Notes: generated by a model from the letters alone, not told the origin. Positions 36,701-44,988 are shown, numbered from the stretch's first letter. The stretch is DNA of 64,000 nt from Bacteroides sp. AN502(2024) (GCF_041227145.1 NZ_JBGFSP010000003.1:1674001-1738000), one strand, 5' to 3'. Made by a program: numbers and translations.

Positions 36701-36756
36701 CCGATAGTGAACCATTGCCTATGTTAAGCAACGAACAATGGGCAGACCTGCTCTAA
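33712..36756 (+). CDS. SNF2-family DEAD/DEAH-box helicase
   Basis: The protein has 1014 residues from the ATG at 33712. The first 480 residues are a family-specific region. The SNF2 ATPase follows: RPYQQKGFSWM, Walker A DDMGLGKTLQTL near 519-530, DESQ box in YIILDESQNIKNSE near 685, and LTGTPIENSLKDLW near 712. The helicase C domain has LISLKAGGVGLNLTQADYVFI and WWNPAAESQAIARAHRIGQ near 920-965. A low-complexity insert (about 545-610) separates motifs I and Ia/II. It translocates on DNA as a remodeller-type motor; the biological role is unknown. It is monocistronic. Confidence 0.93.
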   Translation: MKERPTNGQVIIVFTEHPILGILLMPYIAKKLDNGTLQLVEQAFHASPEVMSKMSEAERQAIKIASFYTEKYLMSVYSREKNVAHFLHKLSEDPKRMSGYVRPFIEKKLWEMLALIREHRLPFFQKQAGSKILYTHHAYQIHSHDVRIHFSFYADSHIFRYQLQASYEGEPLSLCKQKPVVMLTSTPVTLLLGMHLYFFPHIESIRLLPFTKRESISVDITQLEKYIDNIVIPIARYHEIDIKGIDIKEEKRACEIMLSTEDTIYNQKLLRLGFRYGDQTFAPDNTNNVKRIFYRAPSGQIAFFQRDIASEKKVFRYLTDAGLQSVSDIHFKLSPHATEKNIFEWIHRHRQMLQSDFQLTLQIGNHPYCSDEIRIEQSYDNGVDWFELHITVIIGDLHIPFSHFRKHILEEKREYLLPDGRLILLPEEWFSKYADLLTMGVATEKGIRLKHTFIGAVQTVLNDFKDKNCPNISPIKTIPVPKKLKATLRPYQQKGFSWMVHLREQKFGGCLTDDMGLGKTLQTLTLLQYVYDATDPEEENEPTEKETFAICSLSGQTNKEQIIESDGQLTLFSSFSEDGLLPPTNQIRKRNVTHMTSSPTQKKSRKPATLIIVPTSLLHNWKRETRHFTTLSIAEYNSTTAINNKHPERFFERFHLIFTTYGMMRNNIDVLRTYLFEYIILDESQNIKNSESLTFRSAIQLQGKYRLALTGTPIENSLKDLWAQFHFIQPDLLGTENSFQKQFAMPIRQGNTRIENQLQQLIAPFILRRSKKEVAPELPELTEETIYCGMTEEQKTCYEHEKNSLRNSLLQQPQHTDCLHSFSVLNGILRLRQLSCHPQLILPDYTGTSGKTAQIIETFDTLQSEGHKVLIFSSFVRHLEILAEAFHEQGWKYALLTGATHNRPSEIAHFTEQKDVQAFLISLKAGGVGLNLTQADYVFIIDPWWNPAAESQAIARAHRIGQDKQVIAYRFITQNSIEEKILHLQDEKRKLAETFVADSEPLPMLSNEQWADLL

Positions 36757-36854
36757 TAATATATAAAGCCACAATCTATCACAGAGCTGTGTAAAATGTA
36801 TGATTTCACCGTATTCCTGAATTTTTTTATCCATATACTCTTATTTTATCCGGT

Positions 36855-36862
36855 TATCTTTG
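36855..36862 (+). promoter_or_regulatory. -7 promoter element for the DUF4988 lipoprotein pair
   Basis: TATCTTTG lies 39 bases before the ATG at 36902. A T-rich tract precedes it but no clear TTTG. Confidence 0.5.
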
Positions 36863-36901
36863 CGACTGTGAAAATTATAAATAACCCGAAATAATAAATG
36901 T

Positions 36902-39490
36902 ATGAAAAACAGGAGCATTACCTACTTATTTCTATTTGGTATTTGCAGCATGTTGGCAATCATGCAATCGTGCAAAAAAACAGATGATCTGGAAGCAGAC
37001 ATCAATTCTCTAAAAGACCGTGTCGCTGCTTTGGAAAAAGCAACGGAAGGACTGAATACTTCATTTGCCAGTCTGCAAACCCTTATGCAGAAAAACAAAA
37101 TCATTATCGGAATTACTCCCACGAAGGATGGTCTGGGATATTTGCTGGAACTTAGTGACGGAACAAGCATTAAAGTTATGGAAAGTGAAGTAGTACAGAC
37201 GTCTGTCCCTGAGTTTTCCGTGGATAAAGAAGGTTATTGGATATATAAAACAAGTAGTGACACCGATTTCAAATACCTACCAGGAGCCGATGGAGAGAAA
37301 GTATCAGCATGGCCACGTGATGAAGAAGGCAATGTGGTGGCAACTCCGTTAATCAACGTATCTTCCGATGGATATTGGCAAGTAAGCTACGATAATGGAC
37401 AAACGTACACAAGCTTAGGAACTAAAGCCGAAGGAGGAAGTCAGGGAGGAACCAGTATATTCAGTAAAGTAGAATATAATGAAGCAAACCATACTTTCTC
37501 ATTCACATTGTCCGATGGAGGAAAAACATATACTTTTCCGGTAGATGACACCTTTGGACTGATCATTTATGGTCTCAATGACGCCAACAGCAAACAAGCT
37601 GTACAGGTTTTCGCCCCCAATGAGAACCATAAGGAATATAAAGTAGAACAGAATGACGTACAGCAAGCCGTTGTTCAAGCTCCTAAAGGATGGAATGTTC
37701 TTTTGTCCGAGAATTTATTAACGATCACACCGCAAGCAACTGTGACAAAGGATGTGGAAGAAACCATTAAAATTGTACTGACTTCATCCAAGAATTATAT
37801 CCGTATTGTATCTATTGAAGTTAAACAACTTTCCAGCGAAGCCGGAGCAGAAGCCTGGCGGCAGTTTGTCAACGCTGACCAACAGAATGTGTTATTAGAC
37901 TTTTCATACGCCGGATATAAGTATGGTGAAATGGCTCCTCCCGAAACAGAAACGCTAACAGCGCAAGGATATAAAGTATACGATGTTACAGATCCTAAAT
38001 ATGGAGCGATCCCCAACGATGGTAAATCTGACAGAGCAGCTTTTATGAAGGTCTTGGAAGAGATAGCGAATCAAACAAAACAAGAAGACAACAAGATGAC
38101 AGACCGGTATATCAAGGAAAATGCCAAAGCTATTATCTACTTTCCTGAAGGAAATTATATCCTGCAAGATGAAGAGTCTAAAAACCGTAAGATTCGTATA
38201 TCAATGAGTGATATCGTTTTAAAGGGAGCAGGAAGAAACAAAACAACCCTCGAAATGACAGTTGCAAACAGATCTCCTAAACCCACCGAAGAGATGTGGA
38301 ATGCTCCTGTCATGATGGAGTTCAAACACAATACGGGATTAGGAAATCCTGTCGGTACCATCACCGAAGATGCTCCGATAGGCAGCAAAACCATAACGGC
38401 TAGTTTAACAGGAGTAAGCGGAGGTAGCTGGGTATGTCTTGTATTGGAGAATACGGATGACAATGTGATTAACTCCGAATTATATCCACACAAATGGAAA
38501 GATATTAAGATACAGCAAGGCGGTACTCCCAATATCAAGACAAAAGGGATTCAGATATACGAATATCATCAGATTGAGAAAATCAGCGGTAACAATGTTA
38601 CCCTCAAAGAGCCGATCATGCACGCCATCCATAAAGACTGGGGATGGAAAGTACACAAGTTTGCAAACTATGCCAATGTTGGTATAGAAGACCTTACCTT
38701 CAAAGGACATGCTAAAGAGAAGTTTATTCATCACGGCTCTGACATTGACGATGGTGGTTTTAAGCTCATCGATTTTGTGCGTCTGACCAATTCATGGATA
38801 CGCCGGGTTAATTTTGAAAGTGTCAGTGAGGCCATGTCAATCACCAGTTCTGCCAACTGTTCTGCTTACGACATCACTATCGGCGGCAATCGTGGACATG
38901 CTTCTATCCGTTCACAGGCCTCTTCCCGTATTTTTATTGGAAAAGTAACAGAAAACAGCAATGGTTACATACTTAGAAAAGGAGAAGGTGAAGGCACATT
39001 GATGGAATATAAGACGAACGTTGGACAATATCACGCTTGCGGCGTTTCAAAGCAAAGTATGGGTGCTGTTATATGGAATGTCAGATGGGGGGACGACTCT
39101 TGCTTTGAATCACATGCCACACAGCCACGTGCAACATTAATTGACTGCTGTTCCGGTGGTTTCATGCATTGGAGACAAGGAGGAGACTCTGCCCAAATGC
39201 CTAATCACATGGAGAATCTGACCCTATGGAATTTCTGCGCAACAAATGCACAAACAGATCAGGACATCGATACTGGAGGTAAATTTATCTGGTGGGATGG
39301 TAATGGCTTTTGGTGGAAATTTATGCCTCCTATCATTGTCGGTTTCCACGGAAGTCCTTTAAATTTTGATGAGACTCAAATGAAGCGACTCGAAAGCAAC
39401 GGAACCGCTGTGGAACCATATTCACTCTATGAGGCTCAATTACGTAAACGTTTGGGATATGTTCCTTCCTGGCTATCCTCTTTAAAATAA
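36902..39490 (+). CDS. DUF4988/DUF4955 lipoprotein, PL29-like polysaccharide lyase candidate
   Basis: This 862-residue lipoprotein has signal peptide MKNRSITYLFLFGICSMLAI with Cys24 in the lipobox (MQSCKK). A coiled coil spans about 27-65, and DUF4988 repeats with the pattern G-YW-V--DNG-T lie at about 65-185. From about residue 350 there is a right-handed beta-helix region (YGAIPNDGKSDRAAF, IIYFPEGNYIL, VLKGAGRNKTTLEM) with DUF4955-like features. DUF4988 is the N-terminal domain of PL29 chondroitin/hyaluronan lyases such as BT3328. Location is the outer membrane, probably surface-exposed. It is followed by a second DUF4988 protein after 21 bases. The lyase activity is inferred. Confidence 0.75.
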   Translation: MKNRSITYLFLFGICSMLAIMQSCKKTDDLEADINSLKDRVAALEKATEGLNTSFASLQTLMQKNKIIIGITPTKDGLGYLLELSDGTSIKVMESEVVQTSVPEFSVDKEGYWIYKTSSDTDFKYLPGADGEKVSAWPRDEEGNVVATPLINVSSDGYWQVSYDNGQTYTSLGTKAEGGSQGGTSIFSKVEYNEANHTFSFTLSDGGKTYTFPVDDTFGLIIYGLNDANSKQAVQVFAPNENHKEYKVEQNDVQQAVVQAPKGWNVLLSENLLTITPQATVTKDVEETIKIVLTSSKNYIRIVSIEVKQLSSEAGAEAWRQFVNADQQNVLLDFSYAGYKYGEMAPPETETLTAQGYKVYDVTDPKYGAIPNDGKSDRAAFMKVLEEIANQTKQEDNKMTDRYIKENAKAIIYFPEGNYILQDEESKNRKIRISMSDIVLKGAGRNKTTLEMTVANRSPKPTEEMWNAPVMMEFKHNTGLGNPVGTITEDAPIGSKTITASLTGVSGGSWVCLVLENTDDNVINSELYPHKWKDIKIQQGGTPNIKTKGIQIYEYHQIEKISGNNVTLKEPIMHAIHKDWGWKVHKFANYANVGIEDLTFKGHAKEKFIHHGSDIDDGGFKLIDFVRLTNSWIRRVNFESVSEAMSITSSANCSAYDITIGGNRGHASIRSQASSRIFIGKVTENSNGYILRKGEGEGTLMEYKTNVGQYHACGVSKQSMGAVIWNVRWGDDSCFESHATQPRATLIDCCSGGFMHWRQGGDSAQMPNHMENLTLWNFCATNAQTDQDIDTGGKFIWWDGNGFWWKFMPPIIVGFHGSPLNFDETQMKRLESNGTAVEPYSLYEAQLRKRLGYVPSWLSSLK

Positions 39491-39511
39491 AAACTTTAAA
39501 ACAATATAATC

Positions 39512-41524
39512 ATGAAAAAAGTATGGAGTATGTTCATGTTATTGGCTGTATGCCTGGTAGCATGTACCAACATTGACGATTTGGAAGATGATGTAGACGC
39601 ACTGAAAAAGCGTGTTACCGCACTCGAGACACAAGTACGTGATATAAATAGTAATACAGAAGCTCTTCGCGAACTCTATAATGAAGGAACGTTTATTACT
39701 AATATAGAAGAGAAGTCAGATTCCTACATACTCACCTTGAGCAATGGAAAGACAGTAAATCTATATATGAAGAACGATAACAATCTGTTATGTCCTATCA
39801 TCGGTATCGATTCAGAAGGCTACTGGACTGTTCTTTATAACAAAAATGAAACTCCGGAACGTCTGACTGTAAACGGACAACCGGTGAAAGCTAATGGAGA
39901 GAGTGGCAAGACTCCTACATTCGGTGTAGATAGTGAAGGTTACTGGCAGGTCAGTTATGACGAAGGAAAGAATTACAGTTATATATACAAAGAAGGAACT
40001 ACTGACAAAGTCAGTGCAACCGGTGCCGGCTCTGATCCGGCAGAAGACAAAAACTTCCAGAGTGTAACAGTAGCAAACAACGAACTGGTCTTAGTACTTG
40101 CAGGTGAGGATGCTCCAACCATACGTATCCCTATCGTTCGTGATTTCGAATGTAGCTTTGCAGCCGAAGATTTAAAACAAGTACAAGAGTTTTCTGCAGG
40201 TGAAGTGAAAGAGTTTACCATGACCGTGAGAGGAGTAGAAAATACAATGATTACTGCTCCGGAAGGATGGAATGCTACATTCTCTAAGGAAGCTGGGAAA
40301 GAAAACGTATTAGTTGTGACTGCCCCTGCATCAGGTACTGTCCCTGCAAGTGCAAAGATGACAACTCGTGCAACAGCCGATAACGGTGCGGATATTGCGG
40401 TATTGGCAACAAGTGGAAAGTATGCTATGATTGCAAAGATTCAGGTTAGTATCAAGAATCGTACGGATTATAAGGCTGATTTTGATAATGGTAAAAACAT
40501 TACGATCGGCGGAATCACCATCAACAACCAAATTTATTCAGATGCTGACATACAAGTATTGGATGCAACAGATGCTGATGTAGCACTTGACAACTACTTT
40601 AATGCCACAATGAGCAAACCTGTAATATTGTTCCTCACAGGTACAGCGCACCATTTTACCACAACCGGAGTAAAATCAATCAGTAATGATGTTATAATCA
40701 TCGGTCAATATGGTGACGAGCAAGTAACACTCCATCCTGCAAATTGCTGGAAATCATGCAAAGGGAAACTGCTTTTCAAGAATTTGAAAATAGACTTAAG
40801 TAACATCAATGGAGTCGGTAACAATACTGGTTACTTCATAAACAATGCCGGTGTTGCCAGCAGTGGAGATTTCACAGACATACGCTTTGACAACTGTATG
40901 ATTACCAACGTATTGAAATCCATTTATTACGATGCAGCACAAGCGAAATACTTTGGTATAAACAACATCTCTATTCAAGACTCCCGCATTGAGGTCAACG
41001 CAATAAAAATTGCCTTGATAAATATATATAAAGGTTTCAATTTAGGTGATTATAAAACTTTCAGCTTCAAAAACAATATGGTGTATAGCCAGAATCCTCA
41101 AGAAGGCGTACAAATATTAAATTGGGTTACCGGTAACACTCCCAAATCTGATGGTGTACTTTCTGCCGAGATTATAAATAATACTTTTGTCAACATAATA
41201 GGTAGTAATATATTCTTCAGATACCAAAAAGGAACATCGTTAACTATAAGCAAGAATATCTTTGACGTAAGTCCAAATGCAGAATTTGGTTCCTACTTTT
41301 ATTCTTTCTTAGAAAGTTGTACGCCTCAGATAGATGTCACCGATAATATCGTATATGGATTAACCAAGAATTGGAATTATTATCCTACAAATTCCCAAGT
41401 TAAAGAACCGGCAAGCAATAATATAACCAAGCACGCAACAGCTCCTATCACTCAATATGATTATGCAAATGGTGTATTTACATTAGCTAGCGATGTAGCC
41501 GGCTATGGAGCAACAATCAAATAA
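39512..41524 (+). CDS. DUF4988 lipoprotein with beta-helix C-terminus
   Basis: This 670-residue protein has lipobox Cys18 (CLVACTN), a coiled coil at about 22-55 (DDVDALKKRVTALETQVRDI), and DUF4988-like repeats (GIDSEGYWTVLYN, GVDSEGYWQVSYDEGKNYS) at about 70-160. It then has an Ig-like segment to about 315 and a repetitive beta-helix (DUF4957/DUF5123-like) to the end. It is the second gene of a two-gene unit with the PL29-like gene and is followed by a strong terminator. It probably binds or helps cleave a glycosaminoglycan at the cell surface; the function is inferred from its partner. Confidence 0.7.
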   Translation: MKKVWSMFMLLAVCLVACTNIDDLEDDVDALKKRVTALETQVRDINSNTEALRELYNEGTFITNIEEKSDSYILTLSNGKTVNLYMKNDNNLLCPIIGIDSEGYWTVLYNKNETPERLTVNGQPVKANGESGKTPTFGVDSEGYWQVSYDEGKNYSYIYKEGTTDKVSATGAGSDPAEDKNFQSVTVANNELVLVLAGEDAPTIRIPIVRDFECSFAAEDLKQVQEFSAGEVKEFTMTVRGVENTMITAPEGWNATFSKEAGKENVLVVTAPASGTVPASAKMTTRATADNGADIAVLATSGKYAMIAKIQVSIKNRTDYKADFDNGKNITIGGITINNQIYSDADIQVLDATDADVALDNYFNATMSKPVILFLTGTAHHFTTTGVKSISNDVIIIGQYGDEQVTLHPANCWKSCKGKLLFKNLKIDLSNINGVGNNTGYFINNAGVASSGDFTDIRFDNCMITNVLKSIYYDAAQAKYFGINNISIQDSRIEVNAIKIALINIYKGFNLGDYKTFSFKNNMVYSQNPQEGVQILNWVTGNTPKSDGVLSAEIINNTFVNIIGSNIFFRYQKGTSLTISKNIFDVSPNAEFGSYFYSFLESCTPQIDVTDNIVYGLTKNWNYYPTNSQVKEPASNNITKHATAPITQYDYANGVFTLASDVAGYGATIK

Positions 41525-41548
41525 GTTCTCTTTTGCCAGTTTAATAAT

Positions 41549-41583
41549 AAGGGGGTGTCCGAAAAGGGTACCCCCTTTTATTT
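41549..41583 (+). terminator. Intrinsic terminator after the DUF4988 pair
   Basis: An 8-bp stem AAGGGGGT/ACCCCCTT (41549-41556 and 41570-41577) with a 13-base loop is followed by a T-rich tail. Confidence 0.85.
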
Positions 41584-42150
41584 ATCTGAATATGAGAACC
41601 TAATATCATCCTTCACCACAAATCCGTTCTGTACATCCTGAATTTGTTTTTGTCTCTTTTTCTTTCCTCCACCTCAAATGTCATATCATCAATCAAGAAA
41701 TCAGAAACAGGAGAAGCGACTACATCCGAAAAAACACGGGTCTGGTTCAGAAAGAAAGTCCCGCCATCTGATACATGACAGCGCGGCGACTCAAATCTGA
41801 AGCACCTTTATTAATATCCAATACAGATGAACCTGTAAAAACAATATTCAACTCTGAATGATAATCGTAAATCAACTTAAGTTCTTTCGACCACTACGGC
41901 TCTTTCCATTTAAGATAAAAATATAGCCATACTGCCCCTTATTTGGTATAATGCGAGCCGGGTAATTGGTTGATGTTTGTCTGTCAGTCAATTATCTTTA
42001 TCGGACGCGGGACGTATTACCGCTTTTACCGTAAAAAGAGATATTTGTCGCTTGAACAATAGGAATATATTCGTAGGATTTTTCGTCAGAAAGGAATACC
42101 GGAGGAACCTACATCCGATTCCTACACAAAAGAATATATTTAGGGTAATT

Positions 42151-42228
42151 ATCTGCCATCTGCAACAATTTCGTTGTATCTAATTGTGATATAAGGGGTT
42201 ATAGTGTTGCAGATACCTGTTGCAGATG
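42151..42228 (+). repeat. Left arm of an internal inverted repeat
   Basis: An 18-mer at 42151-42168 and a 24-mer at 42205-42228 (built from TGTTGCAGAT units) each recur exactly, in reverse complement and in mirrored order, at 44299-44316 and 44239-44262. The 35-base stretch between them is diverged but alignable. Confidence 0.85.
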
Positions 42229-42504
42229 TGTTGCAGGTCAAGTATCTGCAACATATCTGTTTTAGCTCATGATGGTCTGACAACATGATAAACTACTCTT
42301 TCAATCTCACAAGTAAGCTCGTATGTTTTACTATTTTGTATTTGTTGTTACTTCAGCAAGCACTCTGTTTCAACACGGTGAACTTTGTTTCAACACGGTG
42401 AACACTTTGTTCCAATATGGTTGAACACTTTGTTTCAATACGGTTGAACTGTCTTATACGGATTTAGGTTGACACCTTTTTAGAGACATAAAAAAAGAAA
42501 AATT

Positions 42505-42882
42505 ATGTCTAAATTATCTCGTAAGATTTATTCTGAGACTTTCAAATTGGAAGTTCTCCGTGATTACTTCAGTAGCGGTTTGTCAATGTTTGCTACTGCC
42601 AAGAAATGGGGTTTACCCAACCATACTTATATTCTGCGTTGGCAAAAGTGTTATGCAATTGATTCGGATTCCTTATCTTTGTCCCCCGAACTTCTGTCAG
42701 ATCTTCAAATGAAAAAGAATCCAAAATCAAAATCTAAAGAAGAACTTCTTGAAGCGGAAAATTTGCGTCTGAGAAAGGCTTTGGAACTTGAAAAACTTCG
42801 TTCCCATGCCTTTGAAAGACTGATTGAACTCACAGAAAGAGAAGAAGGGATTTCCATCTTAAAAAAAGATGGTGCCAAATAG
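42505..42882 (+). CDS. IS3-family OrfA (helix-turn-helix)
   Basis: This 125-residue protein starts MSKLSRKIYSETFKLEVLRD and has a helix-turn-helix (FATAKKWGLPNHTYILRWQK, about 29-48). A leucine-zipper-like coiled coil (EELLEAENLRLRKALELEKL) lies near 77-96. It binds IS ends. Near its 3' end the run of seven A at 42861-42867 is a -1 frameshift site that would fuse it to OrfB. Confidence 0.9.
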   Translation: MSKLSRKIYSETFKLEVLRDYFSSGLSMFATAKKWGLPNHTYILRWQKCYAIDSDSLSLSPELLSDLQMKKNPKSKSKEELLEAENLRLRKALELEKLRSHAFERLIELTEREEGISILKKDGAK

Positions 42883-42917
42883 TCACCGGCCTTCGTGAAG
42901 AGTTTCCTCACATCAGT

Positions 42918-43778
42918 GTGAAAACCCTTTGCGGACTGTTTGGCATGTCTTCCCAGGCCTATTACAAAAAGAAAAAAAATCTTTTGTCGCGTCATCAGAT
43001 CAGAACAGCCATCTTGGATGCCGTCTTCTTCTACCGCTCAAAGGCTCCGGGCATCGGTGGTTTGAAATTATACCATGAGCTCCGCTCCCTTTATGGAAGC
43101 GAGATAACCGGAGGGCGGGATGCCTTCCTTCATCTGCTGCGTTCGGAACGCCTTATGCTGCCCCCGAAGAAACCCAGGCATACGACGGACTCCCACCATC
43201 TTTACAAGAAGTATCCGAATCTGATCAAGGGGGTAACGGCACAATACCCGAACCATATCTGGGTATGTGACATCACTTACATCTGGATTGAAGGTGGCGT
43301 ATGCTACCTCCATCTTGTAACGGACATGTACTCACATGCCGTTTTAGGATGGGTGCTCTCTCCCAGTTTGCATGCCGAATATACGCTACAGGCACTGGAA
43401 CAGGCCATCAATGAGGCCGGAGGTGGCAATCTTTGCGGCACAATCCACCATTCCGACCGGGGGGTACAGTATGCCTGCGATGCCTATATCGACACACTGG
43501 TCACTCATCATATACGTGTGAGCATGACTGAAGATTACAACCCGACGGACAATGCGGTAGCAGAAAGGATGAATGGCATCCTGAAAACGGAATGGATATA
43601 CGGCATGTCGCTGTTCAGGGATAAAGAGATGGCACGGGAGCAGATTACGCGAATGATTGACTTCTATAATAATGGACGACCGCATATGAGCATAGGTATG
43701 AAAAAACCCATGGACGTATATCATGGAGAGGTGCCGGGAAAATCATTGTGGAAAAATAAGGTTCCATATGATAAATAA
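42918..43778 (+). CDS. IS3-family OrfB transposase (integrase core)
   Basis: This 286-residue frame from a GTG has an N-terminal HTH_21 region (IGGLKLYHELRSLYG) and an rve integrase core: WVCDITYIWIEGG (first Asp, about 117), HHSDRGVQYACDAY (second Asp, about 178) and NAVAERMNGILKTEWIYG (Glu, about 219). The frame is open back to 42861, so the active form is probably an OrfAB fusion made by -1 slippage on A AAA AAA. Confidence 0.92.
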   Translation: MKTLCGLFGMSSQAYYKKKKNLLSRHQIRTAILDAVFFYRSKAPGIGGLKLYHELRSLYGSEITGGRDAFLHLLRSERLMLPPKKPRHTTDSHHLYKKYPNLIKGVTAQYPNHIWVCDITYIWIEGGVCYLHLVTDMYSHAVLGWVLSPSLHAEYTLQALEQAINEAGGGNLCGTIHHSDRGVQYACDAYIDTLVTHHIRVSMTEDYNPTDNAVAERMNGILKTEWIYGMSLFRDKEMAREQITRMIDFYNNGRPHMSIGMKKPMDVYHGEVPGKSLWKNKVPYDK

Positions 43779-44238
43779 ATACTATATTTGCGATACCGAG
43801 AACCCGGGACATGACGGTTTAAGCCATTGTCTCACAAAAGCCAATAGGGTGTCGAACCCTATTGACTTTTACCGAGAGCCCGAGCACACTCAGATTTGTC
43901 CATTGTTTTTACGTATGACAACTATCTTAGGAGCAAAGGGAAGAAACTAACAACTGTTTTAGTTATGAATAACAGAATGTGACAACTTATTTAGTAACTA
44001 GCCTCTAAAAGTGACAACCATTTCTAGTATAAGTCAAACACTTTGTTTCAATACGGTTGAACACTTTGTTTCAAGGCGCTGAACACTTTGTTTCAATACG
44101 GTGAACACTTTGTTTCAAGGCGCTGAACACTTTGTTTTATAGGTTTGAATACTTGTTTGCATTACATTGTGCGGTGTGTAGGCAAACTGTACTAATCCGG
44201 TATTTGAATGATATGTTGCAGATAACTTTATCTGCAAC

Positions 44239-44316
44239 CATCTGCAACAGGTATCTGCAACAGCATAAGTCTCTTGTGTTCATCGATTTAGCATGAATTT
44301 GTTGCAGATGGCAGAT
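44239..44316 (-). repeat. Right arm of the internal inverted repeat
   Basis: It mirrors 42151-42228: the 24-mer (44239-44262) and the 18-mer (44299-44316) are exact reverse complements of the left-arm segments. A further local palindrome of ATCTGCAAC units lies at about 44214-44238. Confidence 0.85.
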
Positions 44317-44790
44317 GTTTTGTGCTTTTCAAACATAGAGAGGAATTCCCGGTATGATGTCTTTCTGCATCGACATGGTGTCGGCTGTGGCCCATAAAAT
44401 AAGACCATTTTTGAGAGAACAAAACAGTTTTAAATGAAAGAGCCGTGTTTCGACCAATCTTTATATTTATGTATTTCATCGATAAACAAGTACTTGCCCT
44501 CCGTCTTTACAAAAGCATCTGCCAAATCGAGCAAACGATGGTTGGCAAAATAAAAATCCTCGGCCGTCACATATAAAGAGTCATCCAATTTCAGATTTTC
44601 TTTAATGTGTTGTAACACAAGAGTTTTCTTCCCTACTCTTCTAGGTCCCCTAAGCCCTATCATGCGACTATTCCAATTTATTCTGGAATAAATATACCGG
44701 TGAAACTCAATATTAGTCTCCCGTATCATCTTGTGAGAATACTCAAATAACTTATCCTTATAGCATTGGTCTACAGGCAAAGACACGATT

Positions 44791-44845
44791 ATTTGCACTA
44801 TAACAGTGCAAATAGCAAAACAAATTGCACTATAATAGTGCAATT
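44791..44845 (-). promoter_or_regulatory. Tandem operator-like palindromes upstream of the dead ATPase gene
   Basis: Two 23-base inverted repeats lie at 44791-44813 (arms ATTTGCACT/AGTGCAAAT) and 44823-44845 (arms AATTGCACTAT/ATAGTGCAATT, perfect, one-base centre), nine bases apart. Both share the TTGCACTATA core and sit just upstream of the GTG start at 44786. They could be regulator sites or a hairpin leader. Confidence 0.6.
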
Positions 44846-44951
44846 CCAGTTAAAGCCACCCCTTTTCACCACTACCTCACAGAAAAACTCTTTTAAATTA
44901 TCTTTTTAAAATCAACCGATTAAAGATAGGGCGCATATTCAGATTTTATAC

Positions 44952-44959
44952 TAACTTTG
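44952..44959 (+). promoter_or_regulatory. -7 promoter element for cysS
   Basis: TAACTTTG lies 29 bases before the ATG at 44989. No clear -33 is seen. Confidence 0.55.
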
Positions 44960-44988
44960 CGATTCCAATAAAACAAATATAAAATGTT

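Larger units (their letters stand above)
42450..44036 (+). mobile_element. IS3-family insertion sequence
   Basis: The 1587-bp element starts TGTCTTATAC and ends GTATAAGTCA (inverted copies). A further internal match is GGTTGACAC near the left end with GTGACAACC near the right. A 3-bp target duplication AAC lies at 42447-42449 and 44037-44039. It carries overlapping orfA and orfB. A hairpin CAATAGGG/CCCTATTG (43842-43864) lies behind orfB. It appears intact. Confidence 0.88.
42361..44151. repeat. Tandem 21-23-bp repeat array split by the IS3 element
   Basis: Units of the form CTTTGTTTCAAnACGGTTGAACA run at 42361-42449 and 44037-44151. About four units lie left and five right of the IS. Each unit contains an imperfect inverted repeat GTTTCAA...TTGAAC around a 4-5-base centre. 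Two units have GGCGC centres instead of TACGG. Excising the IS with one AAC restores an unbroken array. There are no unique spacers, so it is not a CRISPR. Confidence 0.85.
41894..44447. mobile_element. Non-autonomous element with terminal inverted repeats, inserted in the ATPase gene
   Basis: Direct duplications TTTCGACCA (41885-41893 and 44448-44456) flank a 2554-bp block. Its ends, CTACGGCTCTTTCCATTTAA (left) and TTAAATGAAAGAGCCGTG (right), are inverted copies with small differences. Removing the block joins the ATPase codons for DWSK to ELKLIYDY in frame. Removing the nested IS3 copy as well leaves about 960 bp with no recognisable transposase. Inside are paired inverted repeats (42151-42228 with 44239-44316) and a 22-bp repeat array. 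A similar end occurs at 1327-1345. It is MITE-like; the mobilising enzyme is unknown. Confidence 0.75.
41578..44786 (-). pseudogene. AAA-family ATPase gene, split by an element and further decayed
   Basis: The N-terminal part (GTG at 44786 down to 44448) gives the AAA_14-type start. GLRGPRRVGKKT is a damaged Walker A with Lys instead of Ser/Thr after GK, followed by LYVTAEDFYFANHRLLDLADAF and the Walker B LFIDEIHKYKDW. It continues after the element at 41893 with SKELKLIYDYHSELNIVFTG and LSRRAVMYQMAGLSF. It then jumps across an internal deletion to FLNQTRVFSDVVASPVSDF and, after a one-base deletion near 41676, to the family tail (IQDVQNGFVVKDDIRFS) ending at 41578. Three separate lesions show that it is long dead. 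Confidence 0.85.

Noticed and set aside
41977..42183. 68-codon frame on the plus strand
   Set aside because: It lies across the inverted-repeat arm of the mobile element and has no family resemblance or promoter.
42361..44151. CRISPR-like array of short repeats
   Set aside because: Units are contiguous with no unique spacers, vary in sequence and have no cas genes nearby.
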